Positions 25,845 to 35,598 of a DNA stretch of 64,000 nucleotides are shown piece by piece. This DNA is from Hyphomicrobiales bacterium (GTDB lineage: Bacteria > Pseudomonadota > Alphaproteobacteria > Rhizobiales > Rhizobiaceae), in assembly GCA_900471515.1 (NCBI GenBank), contig UCFC01000023.1:81874-145873 (forward strand). The letters are read 5' to 3'. How positions within the stretch are numbered: the stretch's first letter is position 1; every line of letters begins with the position of its first letter. The notes under the pieces were generated by a model that saw nothing but the letters and a program-made list of their open reading frames with translations, ran no database searches and was not told where the DNA came from. Position numbers and translations under genes: made by a program.

Positions 25845-25945
25845 GCGGACGCCGGAAGGGTCCGCGTAACCGTCCCGAAACCGCCAAGAACGGGGTTTCA
25901 GGGGCATGACATCGCAACACGTCGCTTCCCTAGGAGGACATCATG
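25845..25945 (+). promoter_or_regulatory. ROSE-type RNA thermometer in the hsp20 leader
   Basis: Three successive hairpins. The first is GCGGAC/GTCCGC (25845-25865). In the second, CCCGAAACC pairs with GGTTTCAGGG with one bulged A. In the third, CATGA (25905-25909) pairs with TCATG, which contains the start codon, and the arm TCGCTTCC (25922-25929) faces the ribosome site GGAGG (25933-25937). TCGCT is the conserved U(U/C)GCU element of ROSE thermometers, which melt on heating to free the Shine-Dalgarno sequence. Confidence 0.8.
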
Positions 25946-26413
25946 CGTCACGTAGACTTCTCTCCCCTCTATCGTTCCACCGTCGGCTTCGACCGCCTCT
26001 TCACGATGCTCGACAGCCTTGCCCAGCCGGAGCAGGTTCCGACCTATCCGCCGTACAATATCGAGCGGACCGGTGAGAACACCTATCGCATCACCATGGC
26101 CGTTGCCGGCTTCGACGAAACCGAACTCGCCATCGAATCGCATGCTCACGCGCTTACCGTGAAGGGCGAAAAGCGCGAAGAAAATGCCGATGGCAGCGAG
26201 TATCTCTATCGCGGCATCGCCAAGCGCGCCTTCGAGCGGCGCTTCCAGCTTGCCGACCATGTCGAAGTGACGGCCGCGTCGCTCAAGAACGGTCTCCTGC
26301 ATATCGATCTTCTGCGCAGCATTCCGGAGGCTCTGAAGCCCCGCAAGATCGCCATTGCCGCTGAGCCGGTCGAGGCTCCGAAGGCGATCGAAGCGCAGGT
26401 CGTCAACAGCTAA
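25943..26413 (+). CDS. Small heat-shock protein, Hsp20 / IbpA type (156 aa)
   Basis: An ATP-independent chaperone that holds unfolding proteins. The N-terminal arm MRHVDFSPLYRSTVGFDRLF is typical of rhizobial class A small Hsps. The alpha-crystallin domain spans about residues 38-130, with NTYRITMAVAGFDETEL and a conserved late motif KNGLLHIDL. Expression appears doubly controlled by an RpoH-like promoter and a ROSE leader that hides GGAGG and the ATG. Monocistronic: a strong terminator follows. The C-terminal tail is Ala/Glu-rich; the usual IxI-type anchor appears as KIAIAAE. Confidence 0.93.
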   Translation: MRHVDFSPLYRSTVGFDRLFTMLDSLAQPEQVPTYPPYNIERTGENTYRITMAVAGFDETELAIESHAHALTVKGEKREENADGSEYLYRGIAKRAFERRFQLADHVEVTAASLKNGLLHIDLLRSIPEALKPRKIAIAAEPVEAPKAIEAQVVNS

Positions 26414-26438
26414 TCCGCCTTCCTGCGGATCAGACGGA

Positions 26439-26466
26439 AACGGCGCCTCGCGGGCGCCGTTTTTCT
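26439..26466 (+). terminator. Intrinsic terminator of hsp20
   Basis: AACGGCGCC pairs with GGCGCCGTT across loop TCGCG, followed by TTTCTTTT. It lies between the hsp20 stop and the convergent transporter gene. Confidence 0.82.
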
Positions 26467-26486
26467 TTTAAGCCTGTCTCAGCCGG

Positions 26487-27491
26487 TCAGGCGGGGCTCG
26501 CCGCTTCCTCAACCTCCCTTTCGGAGGCACGTCGGGCCGCGGCGGCTGCATATTTCTGGGCAATGACGGCGCAGACCATCAGCTGGATCTGGTGGAAGAG
26601 CATCAGCGGCAGAACGATCGCGCCGATCGACTGGCCGGCAAAGATGACGTTTGCCATTGGGACGCCGCTTGCCAGGCTCTTCTTCGAGCCGCAGAAAGTG
26701 ATGGTGATCTCGTCGGCCTTGTTGAAGCCGAGCCAACGGCTGCCGAACATGGTCAGAACGAGGACGAATGCCAGAAGCAGCATGTCGGCGACGATGACGG
26801 CGGCAATATCGGCGATCGAGAAAGTGCGCCACAGTCCCTCGACGACAGCCGTCGAAAAGGCCAGATAGACGACCATCAGGATGGAGCCGCGGTCGACCGG
26901 CATCAGGATCTTCTTCTTGGAGCGGATCCAGTCGCCGATCCAGGGCTGCAGGATCTGGCCGACGACGAAGGGTGCCAGCAGCTGCAGCAGGATCTGCTCC
27001 AGCGCATCGAAGGAAAAGCCGCCATGGCCGCCGACCGAGAAGAGCAGGCCGACGAGCAGCGGCGTCAGGAACATGCCGAAAATATTGGAGGCTGAGGCCG
27101 AGCAGATCGCCGCCGGCACATTGCCGCCCGCCATCGACGTGAAGGCGATCGAGGACTGCACGGTCGACGGCAGCACGCAGAGGAAAAGAATGCCGAGATA
27201 GAGCGGCTGCGGCAGGATCGAATCCGGGATGAAGCCCATCGCCAGGCCGAGAACCGGAAAGATGCCGAAGGTCGTCAGTAGGATGACGAGATGCAGCCGC
27301 CAGTGCAAAAGGCCGGCGATGACGACATCACGCGACAGGCGCGCGCCATGCAGGAAGAACAGAAGCGCGATGGCGAAATCGGTCGCCACGCCGAACCAGT
27401 CGGCGAAGGTCCCGCTCGCCGGGAGGATCGAGGCGAGGATGACGGTGCAGACGAGCAGGATCGTGAATGTATCGGGCAGAAAGCGGCGCAT
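26487..27491 (-). CDS. SBF-like (bile acid:sodium symporter, YfeH-type) transporter (334 aa)
   Basis: An integral membrane protein with about 9-10 hydrophobic segments, of the SBF-like family PF13593. Family features are FFLHGARLSRDVV near residue 45, VLPSTVQSSIAFTSMAGGN around 106-124, and a second-half CGSKKSLASGVPMANV. Members are secondary transporters; YfeH-type substrates are not established. Divergent from the LysR gene at 27586, with inverted repeats in the 94-bp gap, so the LysR protein probably regulates it. Confidence 0.86.
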   Translation of the reverse strand: MRRFLPDTFTILLVCTVILASILPASGTFADWFGVATDFAIALLFFLHGARLSRDVVIAGLLHWRLHLVILLTTFGIFPVLGLAMGFIPDSILPQPLYLGILFLCVLPSTVQSSIAFTSMAGGNVPAAICSASASNIFGMFLTPLLVGLLFSVGGHGGFSFDALEQILLQLLAPFVVGQILQPWIGDWIRSKKKILMPVDRGSILMVVYLAFSTAVVEGLWRTFSIADIAAVIVADMLLLAFVLVLTMFGSRWLGFNKADEITITFCGSKKSLASGVPMANVIFAGQSIGAIVLPLMLFHQIQLMVCAVIAQKYAAAAARRASEREVEEAASPA

Positions 27492-27509
27492 GGCAGTCTC
27501 GCTGGAACG

Positions 27510-27565
27510 AATGAGTTATTGTTCTGTCACTCATTATGATCCAGGATGCAAGGAATAACAGTTAT
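27510..27565. promoter_or_regulatory. Two inverted repeats in the divergent SBF/LysR promoter (candidate LysR operators)
   Basis: AATGAGT (27510-27516) and ACTCATT (27529-27535) form one dyad with a 12-nt centre. ATAAC-A-GTTAT (27555-27565) is a compact perfect palindrome of the T-N11-A class. Two sites of unlike spacing in a divergent gap are the usual layout for a LysR regulator and its target. Confidence 0.6.
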
Positions 27566-27585
27566 CACAGATCAGGATGGCGACC

Positions 27586-28440
27586 ATGCTCGACCTTTCC
27601 CAGCTCCGCAGTTTCGTCACCGTCGAACAGATGGGCAGCTTCACACTGGCAGCCGAGAGGCTGGGCCTCGGGCAGTCGACTGTCAGCCAGCATATTCAAC
27701 GGCTGGAAACGTCGCTCGGGCGCCGCCTGCTGGAGCGCGATACGCACAAGGTCGTGCTGACGGGTGACGGCGAGGCCCTGCTGTCGCATGCGCGGGCCAT
27801 GCTGTCGATCGAGGGGCAGGTGCAATCGCTGTTTAGGGGCGGCAGCCTGCGCGGGCGCTTGCGGCTTGGCGTTTCCGAGGATTTCGTGACGAGCCAGCTG
27901 CCGGCGGTGCTGGAGGATTTTGTGCGCTCTCATCCCTCCGTCGATCTGGAGCTGACGGTGGCGCTTTCCGGGGTGCTCTACGAGATGCAGGACGCAGGCG
28001 CGATCGACCTCGTGCTTGCCAAGCGAAGGCTCGGCGATGAGCACGGAAAACTCGTCTACAGGGAACCGCTGGTGTGGCTGGCGCGTGATCCGGAGCATGT
28101 GCTGGCATCCGGACCGCTGCCGCTTATCGCCTTTCCGCCGCCAAGTGTCACGCGCGCCATTGCACTGGAAGCGCTTGGCCGGCATGGCGTGGCCTGGCGC
28201 ATTGTCTGCACCTGCGGCAGCCTGAGCGGGCTGACGGCCGCGGCGCGCGCCGGCATGGGCGTGCTCGTGCAGCCGCGCAGCATGGCGCCTTCGGGGTTGA
28301 AGGAAATCGCGCCCGCCAGGCTGCCGGCGCTGGAAGATGTCGAATTCGTGCTGGTGCCGCGAAAGGGGGCGGATCAGGCGCTCGTCGCGGCCCTTTCGGA
28401 CGATATTCTGAGGAAGGTCAGGAGCTTGCGCTCGGCCTGA
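27586..28440 (+). CDS. LysR-family transcriptional regulator (284 aa)
   Basis: The N-terminal helix-turn-helix is complete: LDLSQLRSFVTVEQMGSFTL, then AAERLGLGQSTVSQHIQRLE. The effector-binding domain starts at about residue 90 (RGRLRLGVSEDF). The ATG at 27586 gives the usual MLDLSQLRSF start, with AGGA 8 nt upstream; an in-frame ATG 9 bp earlier has no spaced ribosome site. It is divergent from the SBF transporter, which is its likeliest target by position. Effector unknown. Confidence 0.9.
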   Translation: MLDLSQLRSFVTVEQMGSFTLAAERLGLGQSTVSQHIQRLETSLGRRLLERDTHKVVLTGDGEALLSHARAMLSIEGQVQSLFRGGSLRGRLRLGVSEDFVTSQLPAVLEDFVRSHPSVDLELTVALSGVLYEMQDAGAIDLVLAKRRLGDEHGKLVYREPLVWLARDPEHVLASGPLPLIAFPPPSVTRAIALEALGRHGVAWRIVCTCGSLSGLTAAARAGMGVLVQPRSMAPSGLKEIAPARLPALEDVEFVLVPRKGADQALVAALSDDILRKVRSLRSA

Positions 28441-28450
28441 TTGCCTTTCA

Positions 28451-28478
28451 AAAATCCCGCCGGTGAAGGCGGGATTTT
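28451..28478. terminator. Bidirectional terminator between lysR and the BA14K gene
   Basis: AAAATCCCGCC (28451-28461) pairs perfectly with GGCGGGATTTT (28468-28478) across a 6-nt loop, giving T-runs on both strands between convergent genes. Confidence 0.85.
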
Positions 28479-28497
28479 CGTCTTCGAAATCAGATCT

Positions 28498-28917
28498 TTA
28501 CGGCGAAACGCACTGGCGGCGCGGACCGTAGTAGGGCTGATAGGTATTGTCGTAGGCACGGTAGGAGCGATAGCGCGAATAGCACCAGCGGGTGTGATAG
28601 CTGCCGCCGGAGTAATAGCGCGGCTGGCGCTGCGCATTCAGGATGCCGCCGATGATGACGCCAGCGGCAAGGCCGCCGATAATGGCGCCGGCATTGTTGT
28701 GCCGGTGATACCGGCGATGACGCCAGCGGTCGTCGCCGTAGCGATAACGATAACGATCGTAACGATAGCGATCCCCGTGGCGGCGGTAATACTGCACCTG
28801 CTCGACATTCGAGACCTGCGGCATATCAGGCCTGGCGATTGCCGGAAACGCCTGAGCCGGTGTTATGCCTGTAAAGGCCGTCGCCACGCTCAGGACGATG
28901 ATTGCCAATTTCTTCAT
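28498..28917 (-). CDS. BA14K-family secreted protein (139 aa)
   Basis: A signal peptide (MKKLAIIVLSVATAFTGITPAQA) is followed by an Arg/Tyr/His-rich segment (about 42-72) and a glycine-rich hydrophobic helix (NNAGAIIGGLAAGVIIGGIL). The C-terminal BA14K signature is WCYSRYRSYRAYDNTYQPYY ending GPRRQCVSP. The Brucella relative is an immunoreactive protein with lectin-like activity. The basic middle suggests binding to anionic polymers or DNA. Stands alone; an envelope or surface location is inferred. Confidence 0.88.
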   Translation of the reverse strand: MKKLAIIVLSVATAFTGITPAQAFPAIARPDMPQVSNVEQVQYYRRHGDRYRYDRYRYRYGDDRWRHRRYHRHNNAGAIIGGLAAGVIIGGILNAQRQPRYYSGGSYHTRWCYSRYRSYRAYDNTYQPYYGPRRQCVSP

Positions 28918-29048
28918 TTCTTCACCTCTTCATAGGAAACGGGTGACACGGGCCGCCTATGAATTGACGGAGGAATGCCGAAGAGGCGGACTTTGTTCCG
29001 CACTGGCCGGAATATGGGTTTTCGAGCCGCCATTCCGGCCTTTCGGAA

Positions 29049-30101
29049 TCAGGCCGCCAGGCACTTCAGGAAGCCATCGACATCGGCTTCCGTCGTTGCA
29101 AAGCTGGTGACGAGGCGCACAAGCGCTTCGCCATCGGAAACGAGGTCCGGCATGCCGGCCGGGATCGGCCACTCGTAGAATTTTGCGCCTCTGTCTTCAG
29201 CCGTCTTTGCTGCCGATTTCTGAATGACTGCGAAAACCTCGTTCGATGCGGTCGGCCAGGCCAGCCGGGCCGAATTGCTGGCGCCGATGCCGGCGCGCAG
29301 ACGTTCCGCCATACCGTTGGAGTGGCGGGCGAGATCGAGCCAGAGGCCGTTTTCGAAATAGGCATCGAACTGGGCGGAGATGAAGCGCGACTTGGAGAAG
29401 AGCTGGGCGGCGCGCTTGCGGATGAAGTGCATTTCCTTCGCCTGTCCGGGATTGAAGAAGACGATGGCTTCCGCGCACCAGCAGCCGTTCTTGGTGCCGC
29501 CGAAGGAGAGAATGTCGACACCGCGCTTCCAGGTCATCTCGGCGGGCGTCGCGTTGAGCGCGACGAGGGCATTGGCGAAGCGGGCGCCGTCCATGTGCAG
29601 AGGCAGATTGCGCTTCCTGGCAATCGCGGAAATCTCGCCGATTTCCGGCAGGGAGTAGACGGTGCCGATTTCCGTCGCCTGCGTGATCGTGACGGCGCTG
29701 GCGCGGCCGTGGTGGACGGCGTCTTCGGGAAAGGCGGCAATCCTTGCCGACAGCGCTGCCGGGTCGATCTTGCCAAAATCGCCGGCGACCGGCATCAGGC
29801 GGGAAGCGCCCGAGAAGAATTCGGGGGCGCCGCATTCGTCCTGAGCGACATGGGCCTCCTGGTGGCAGAAGGCGATACCGCCGGGGCGCTGCACGCTTGC
29901 GAGCGAAAGCGAGTTCGCGGCGGTGCCGGTGGCGACGAAGAAGACCGAGACCTCGCGCTCGAAGATTTCCGAGAAGCGGGCTTCCACCTTCCTGTCATAG
30001 TCGCTGTTGCCATAGGCGGCGGCAAAACCGGCGGATTGAGCCAGCAGGCGCTCGGCAATGGATTGATGGGCGCCAGCCCAGTTGTCAGATGCAAAAAACA
30101 T
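29049..30101 (-). CDS. ltaE: Low-specificity L-threonine aldolase-like PLP enzyme (350 aa)
   Basis: A fold-type I PLP enzyme that would split threonine or other beta-hydroxy amino acids into glycine and an aldehyde. The family pattern FASDNWAGAH lies at the start, FVATGTAANSLSLA near residue 70, HMDGARFANAL around 168, and the PLP lysine in SFGGTKNGCW around 205. The start MFFASDNWAG at 30101 is chosen by family length; no ATG here has a good ribosome site, so the exact start is uncertain (30149 and 30113 are alternatives). Monocistronic by spacing. Confidence 0.83.
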   Translation of the reverse strand: MFFASDNWAGAHQSIAERLLAQSAGFAAAYGNSDYDRKVEARFSEIFEREVSVFFVATGTAANSLSLASVQRPGGIAFCHQEAHVAQDECGAPEFFSGASRLMPVAGDFGKIDPAALSARIAAFPEDAVHHGRASAVTITQATEIGTVYSLPEIGEISAIARKRNLPLHMDGARFANALVALNATPAEMTWKRGVDILSFGGTKNGCWCAEAIVFFNPGQAKEMHFIRKRAAQLFSKSRFISAQFDAYFENGLWLDLARHSNGMAERLRAGIGASNSARLAWPTASNEVFAVIQKSAAKTAEDRGAKFYEWPIPAGMPDLVSDGEALVRLVTSFATTEADVDGFLKCLAA

Positions 30102-30648
30102 GGAAGAAACCATTGAAAATGATGGGGCGGGAGGTTCGGATGGGGACATTACGCCAAAGCTTCACAGGATCAAGGGCAGAAGCCGGAACGCATCACAAAA
30201 ATTGAACCGCGCAATCAATAAACAAAATAACGCCATTAATGTGTAATTTTATGTCGCCTCTTTGACTGATCCGGCAATCTTCCGTCGCAAATTGACGTTT
30301 TTTTAAGAGCACGCTCTTGCGGAGAGGAATTGTTTCTGGCATTGAACTGATGAACTAGGACAGGGTTGCTGTCCTATTTTGGCCTTCCCGGCCGAAGAGG
30401 CGCCGAAAGCCCTGGTAGAGAGCGGCTTTCACGCTATAGTTCCTTCGAGTGTCGAGCCTTCAGAAGGCGGCGCGCGGAGGCGAATGGCAGGCGCGGAACG
30501 CGGCGGTTTGCTTTCCTTGAGGAGCAGACGTCTGCGACCGGATCTTCACAATGCAACAGCGCTGTCACGCGCCGGACCTATCTTCAAAGGTGCGGTGCGC
30601 GACGAAAGGCCGCCCGCAGCCCCGCGGGCTTCGACAGGAGGAAAGACG
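30102..30648 (+). promoter_or_regulatory. Long upstream region of gltB with inverted repeat and leader hairpin
   Basis: About 550 bp with no supportable gene, although the gltB frame stays open back to 30379. The part at 30190-30310 is AT-rich. AAGAGC-AC-GCTCTT (30305-30318) is an operator-like dyad. AGGACAG (30357-30363) pairs with CTGTCCT (30369-30375) and is followed by ATTTT, a hairpin that could act as an attenuator about 270 nt ahead of the start codon. No sigma-54 or clear sigma-70 promoter was found by eye. Confidence 0.45.
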
Positions 30649-33600
30649 ATGACGAAGATGACGCCATCCACGGGTATTGATCGGTTCGCAGCAGCAGACG
30701 TGCGCGCAACGGCCAATACGCGTAAATCTGCCTCCGGCCTGCCGAAAAAGCAGGGGCTTTACGATCCGCGCAACGAACATGACGCCTGCGGTGTCGGCTT
30801 CGTCGCGCATATGAAGGGCCAGAAGTCGCATCAGATCGTCCGGGACGGTCTTTTCATTCTCGAAAACCTGACGCATCGCGGTGCCGTCGGCGCCGACCCG
30901 CTGATGGGCGACGGGGCCGGCATTCTCGTGCAGATCCCCGACCGTTTCTTCCGCGAGGAAATGGCCCAGCAGGGCATCACCCTGCCGAAGGCCGGCGAAT
31001 ATGGCGTCGGCCATATTTTCATGCCGCGCGACGAAAAGCAGATCGAGCATTTCAAGAAGGTGATCAAGGACGTCATCACCGAGGAAGGCCAGGTCTTCAT
31101 CGGCTTCCGCGACGTGCCTGTCGACAATTCTTCGCTCTCCAAGGCGCCGGCGATTGCCGCCACCGAACCGCATCACGTCCAGGTCTTCATCGGTGCCGGC
31201 AAGGATGCCGCGACGAACAGCGAGTTCGAGCGCCGGCTCTTCACGCTTCGCAAGGTGATCTCCAACCGTATCTATGACGAGTTCGACGGCGAGGAGAGCA
31301 ATTTCTATCCGGTGTCGCTCTCCAGCACGACCGTCGTCTACAAGGGCATGTTCCTGGCCTATCAGGTCGGCGCCTATTACAAGGACCTGGCGGACCCGCG
31401 TTTCGAAAGCGCCGTCGCCCTCGTGCATCAGCGGTTTTCGACCAACACTTTCCCGTCGTGGAAGCTCGCGCACCCCTATCGCATGGTCGCCCACAACGGC
31501 GAAATCAACACGCTGCGCGGCAACGTCAACTGGATGGCGGCGCGCCAGGCTTCGGTCTCCTCTCCGCTCTTCGGCGAGGACATCTCCAAGCTCTGGCCGA
31601 TCTCCTATGAAGGCCAGTCGGATACGGCCTGTTTCGATAACGCGCTCGAATTCCTCGTGCGCGGCGGCTATTCGCTGTCGCATGCCGTCATGATGCTGAT
31701 CCCGGAGGCCTGGGCCGGAAACCAGTCCATGTCGCCCGAGCGCAAGGCCTTCTACGAATATCATGCCGCTCTCATGGAGCCGTGGGACGGACCGGCCGCG
31801 GTCGCCTTCACGGACGGCAAGCAGATCGGGGCCACGCTCGACCGTAACGGCCTGCGCCCGGCCCGCTACCTCGTAACCAACGACGACCGCGTCATCCTGG
31901 CGTCCGAGGCCGGCACGCTGCCGGTTGCGGAGGAAAACATCGTCCAGAAGTGGCGCCTGCAGCCAGGCAAGATGCTGCTGATCGACATGGAGGAAGGGCG
32001 CATCATCTCCGACGACGAGGTGAAAGCGCAGCTGGCGAACGCGCATCCCTATCGCAGCTGGCTGAACCGCACGCAGCTCATCCTTGAGGACCTGAAGCCG
32101 GTCGAGCCGCGCGCGCTGCGCCGCGACGTCTCGCTGCTCGATCGCCAGCAGGCCTTCGGCTATACGACCGAGGACACCAGGATCCTGATGTCGCCGATGG
32201 CGACGACGGGTCAGGAAGCGATCGGCTCGATGGGCACGGATACGCCGATCTCGGCCATGTCCGACAAGTCGAAGCTGCTCTACACCTATTTCAAGCAGAA
32301 TTTCGCGCAGGTGACGAACCCGCCGATCGACCCGATCCGAGAAGAGCTCGTCATGAGCCTCGTCTCCTTCATCGGTCCGCGTCCGAACATTCTCGACCAC
32401 GAAGGCATGGCGAACGCCAAGCGACTCGAAGTGCGCCAGCCGATCCTGACCAACGGCGATCTCGAAAAGATCCGCTCGATCGGTCACACGGAAGACCGTT
32501 TCGATACGAAGACGCTCGACTTCACCTACGATGTGGAGCGCGGTGCCGAAGGCATGCCGGAAATGCTCGATCGTCTCTGCGAGCGGGCGGAAGCAGCCGT
32601 CAAGGGCGGCTACAACATCATCGTGCTCTCCGACCGCCAGATCGGCCCGGATCGTATCGCCATCCCCGCGCTGCTGGCGACCGCTGCCGTGCACCATCAC
32701 CTGATCCGCAAGGGGCTGCGCACCTCGGTCGGCCTCGTCGTCGAAACCGGCGAGCCGCGCGAAGTGCACCATTTCTGCCTGCTGGCCGGCTATGGCGCGG
32801 AAGCGATCAACCCCTATCTCGCCTTCGACACGCTGCTCGACATGCATGCCAAGGGCGAATTCCCGAAGGAAGTCGATGCCAGCGAGGTCGTCTACCGCTA
32901 TATCAAGGCGGTCGGCAAGGGCATCCTGAAGGTCATGTCGAAGATGGGCATTTCGACCTATCAGTCCTATTGCGGCGCGCAGATCTTCGACGCGATCGGC
33001 CTGCAGTCGGAATTCGTCGACAAATACTTCTTCGGTACCGCGACGACGATCGAAGGTGTCGGCCTGGAGGAAATCGCCAGCGAAACGGTTGCCCGCCACA
33101 AGGCCGCTTTCGGCCGCGACCCGATCCTGGCGAGCAATCTCGATATCGGCGGCGAATATGCCTACCGCATGCGCGGCGAAAGCCATGCCTGGACCCCGGA
33201 TGCCGTGGCTGCCCTGCAGCATGCGGTGCGCGGCAATGCCGAGGACCGCTACCGCGAATTCGCCGAGATGGTGAACACGTCGGCACTGCGCATGAACACG
33301 ATCCGCGGCCTCTTCAAGATCAAGAGCGCGGAGGCCCTCGGCCGCACGCCGGTCTCGCTCGACAGCGTCGAGCCGGCCATCGATATCGTCAAGCGCTTCT
33401 CCACCGGCGCCATGTCCTTCGGCTCGATCAGCCGCGAGGCGCATACGACGCTTGCCATCGCCATGAACCGGATCGGCGGCAAGTCGAACACCGGCGAAGG
33501 CGGCGAGGAGAGCGACCGCTACATGCCGCTCTCGGACGGTTCTTCGAACCCCGAGCGTTCGGCCATCAAGCAGATCGCCTCCGGCCGCTTCGGCGTGACG

Positions 33601-35373
33601 ACGGAATATCTCGTCAATGCCGACGTGCTGCAGATCAAGGTTGCGCAGGGTGCCAAGCCCGGCGAAGGCGGCCAGCTGCCCGGCCACAAGGTCGATGCGG
33701 TCGTTGCCAAGACCCGCCACTCGACGCCTGGCGTCGGCCTGATTTCGCCGCCGCCGCACCATGACATCTATTCGATCGAAGATCTGGCGCAGCTGATCTA
33801 CGACCTGAAGAACGTCAATCCGACCGCGGATGTTTCGGTCAAGCTCGTCTCGGAAGTCGGCGTCGGCACGGTTGCCGCCGGCGTTGCCAAGGCGCGCGCC
33901 GACCACATCACGGTTGCCGGTTTCGACGGCGGCACGGGCGCTTCGCCGCTCACCTCGCTGAAGCATGCCGGCAGCCCCTGGGAAATCGGCCTTGCCGAAA
34001 CCCAGCAGACGCTGGTGCTGAACGGCCTGCGGTCGCGTGTCGCCCTGCAGGTCGACGGTGGTCTGAAGACCGGCCGCGACGTCGTCATCGGCGCGTTGCT
34101 TGGCGCCGACGAGTTCGGTTTCGCGACGGCGCCGCTGATCGCAGCCGGCTGTGTGATGATGCGCAAATGCCATCTCAACACCTGTCCGGTGGGTGTGGCG
34201 ACGCAGGATCCTGTCCTGCGCAAGCGCTTCAAGGGCACGCCCGAGCACGTCATCAATTATTTCTTCTTCGTCGCCAACGAAGTGCGCGAAATTCTGGCTT
34301 CCCTCGGTTTCACCAGGCTCGATGAGATCATCGGCGCTTCGGAACTGCTGGAGAAGGACGAGATGCTGGCACACTGGAAGGCCAAGGGTCTCGACTTCGC
34401 GAAGATCTTCCACAAGGTCGATGCGCCGAAGGAAGAGACCTACTGGACGACACGGCAGAAGCATCCGATCGACGACATTCTCGACCGCAAGATGATCGCG
34501 GCAGCCGAGCCGGCGCTGGCATCGAAGACGCCGGTCGCCTTCGAAGTCGATATCAAGAATGTCGATCGTTCGGCCGGTGCGATGCTGTCTGGCGAGGTCG
34601 CCAAGCGTTACAACCACCGCGGCCTGAAGGAAGACACGATCAACGTCACGCTGAGGGGGACGGCCGGTCAGAGCTTCGGCGCGTTCCTCGCCCGCGGCAT
34701 CACCTTCAACCTGATCGGCGACGGCAACGACTATGTCGGCAAGGGTCTTTCGGGCGGCAAGATCATCATCCGGCCGCCGGAGAACTCGAAGATCGTCGCC
34801 GAGAATTCGATCATCGTCGGCAATACCGTCCTCTACGGTGCGACCGAGGGCGAGTGTTACTTCCGTGGTGTCGCGGGCGAGCGCTTCGCGGTTCGCAACT
34901 CCGGCGCCATCGCCGTCGTCGAAGGCGTGGGCGACCATGGCTGCGAATACATGACCGGCGGCGTGGTCGTCGTGCTCGGCGGAACGGGCCGCAACTTCGC
35001 GGCCGGCATGTCCGGCGGCGTGGCCTATGTTCTCGATGAGGCCGGCGATTTCGCCAGCCGCTGCAACATGGCCATGGTCGAGCTCGAGCCGGTTCCGGAA
35101 GAGGACGACATGCTGGAGAAGCTGCACCATCACGGCGGCGACCTCATGCACAAGGGACGCGTCGATGTCTCCGGTGACATGACGCGCCACGACGAGGAGC
35201 GCCTCTACCAGCTCATCTCCAACCATCTGCACTACACGGGCTCCACCCGCGCCAAGGAGATCCTTGAGCACTGGGCCGACTATCGCCCGAAATTCCGCAA
35301 GGTCATGCCGGTCGAATACCGCCGTGCGCTTGAGGAAATGGAGCGCAGCCGGATGGGCATCGCTGCCGAGTAA
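30649..35373 (+). CDS. gltB: Glutamate synthase (NADPH) large subunit (1574 aa)
   Basis: The large subunit of GOGAT, which makes two glutamates from glutamine and 2-oxoglutarate. The class-II amidotransferase nucleophile is Cys47 in [11 protein letters not shown], so a 46-residue propeptide is removed. The central and FMN-binding synthase domains follow. The 3Fe-4S cluster cysteines are in [17 protein letters not shown] (about residue 1167, C-x5-C-x4-C). The C-terminal glycine-repeat beta-helix ([12 protein letters not shown]) is complete. The ATG at 30649 is chosen because AGGAGG lies 7 nt upstream. gltD follows 225 bp later after a stem-loop. Confidence 0.97.
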   Translation: MTKMTPSTGIDRFAAADVRATANTRKSASGLPKKQGLYDPRNEHDACGVGFVAHMKGQKSHQIVRDGLFILENLTHRGAVGADPLMGDGAGILVQIPDRFFREEMAQQGITLPKAGEYGVGHIFMPRDEKQIEHFKKVIKDVITEEGQVFIGFRDVPVDNSSLSKAPAIAATEPHHVQVFIGAGKDAATNSEFERRLFTLRKVISNRIYDEFDGEESNFYPVSLSSTTVVYKGMFLAYQVGAYYKDLADPRFESAVALVHQRFSTNTFPSWKLAHPYRMVAHNGEINTLRGNVNWMAARQASVSSPLFGEDISKLWPISYEGQSDTACFDNALEFLVRGGYSLSHAVMMLIPEAWAGNQSMSPERKAFYEYHAALMEPWDGPAAVAFTDGKQIGATLDRNGLRPARYLVTNDDRVILASEAGTLPVAEENIVQKWRLQPGKMLLIDMEEGRIISDDEVKAQLANAHPYRSWLNRTQLILEDLKPVEPRALRRDVSLLDRQQAFGYTTEDTRILMSPMATTGQEAIGSMGTDTPISAMSDKSKLLYTYFKQNFAQVTNPPIDPIREELVMSLVSFIGPRPNILDHEGMANAKRLEVRQPILTNGDLEKIRSIGHTEDRFDTKTLDFTYDVERGAEGMPEMLDRLCERAEAAVKGGYNIIVLSDRQIGPDRIAIPALLATAAVHHHLIRKGLRTSVGLVVETGEPREVHHFCLLAGYGAEAINPYLAFDTLLDMHAKGEFPKEVDASEVVYRYIKAVGKGILKVMSKMGISTYQSYCGAQIFDAIGLQSEFVDKYFFGTATTIEGVGLEEIASETVARHKAAFGRDPILASNLDIGGEYAYRMRGESHAWTPDAVAALQHAVRGNAEDRYREFAEMVNTSALRMNTIRGLFKIKSAEALGRTPVSLDSVEPAIDIVKRFSTGAMSFGSISREAHTTLAIAMNRIGGKSNTGEGGEESDRYMPLSDGSSNPERSAIKQIASGRFGVTTEYLVNADVLQIKVAQGAKPGEGGQLPGHKVDAVVAKTRHSTPGVGLISPPPHHDIYSIEDLAQLIYDLKNVNPTADVSVKLVSEVGVGTVAAGVAKARADHITVAGFDGGTGASPLTSLKHAGSPWEIGLAETQQTLVLNGLRSRVALQVDGGLKTGRDVVIGALLGADEFGFATAPLIAAGCVMMRKCHLNTCPVGVATQDPVLRKRFKGTPEHVINYFFFVANEVREILASLGFTRLDEIIGASELLEKDEMLAHWKAKGLDFAKIFHKVDAPKEETYWTTRQKHPIDDILDRKMIAAAEPALASKTPVAFEVDIKNVDRSAGAMLSGEVAKRYNHRGLKEDTINVTLRGTAGQSFGAFLARGITFNLIGDGNDYVGKGLSGGKIIIRPPENSKIVAENSIIVGNTVLYGATEGECYFRGVAGERFAVRNSGAIAVVEGVGDHGCEYMTGGVVVVLGGTGRNFAAGMSGGVAYVLDEAGDFASRCNMAMVELEPVPEEDDMLEKLHHHGGDLMHKGRVDVSGDMTRHDEERLYQLISNHLHYTGSTRAKEILEHWADYRPKFRKVMPVEYRRALEEMERSRMGIAAE

Positions 35374-35385
35374 TTCAGCCGAACA

Positions 35386-35418
35386 ATCCGCCACGCCGCA
35401 CAAGCCTGCGTGGCGGAT
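35386..35418 (+). other. Intercistronic stem-loop between gltB and gltD
   Basis: ATCCGCCACGC (35386-35396) pairs perfectly with GCGTGGCGGAT (35408-35418) across an 11-nt loop. No T-tract follows, so it looks more like an mRNA-stabilising or pausing element that could set the gltB:gltD ratio than a terminator. Confidence 0.6.
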
Positions 35419-35598
35419 GACCGAAATATCTCGATGACCCACGACGATCAGCCGCAAGCCTGAAGCTCGCGCCACCGCGTGGATGGTTCTCAGGGGATAT
35501 GTTCAATGACGGTCGAAACCAACAAGCTGCCTCCGCGATCGAGGCTGAACAGACAACTGGCCGCAGGCGAGGCGGTCATGACGGTAAGGGACGAAAAT

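Noticed and set aside
30565..35475. Very long open frame (about 1636 codons) antisense to gltB
   Set aside because: It mirrors gltB in a GC-rich sequence, is full of Asp/Arg/Gly runs without domains, and lacks a ribosome site. Similar antisense frames at 110-1915, 5038-6618 and 9634-11574 were rejected for the same reason.
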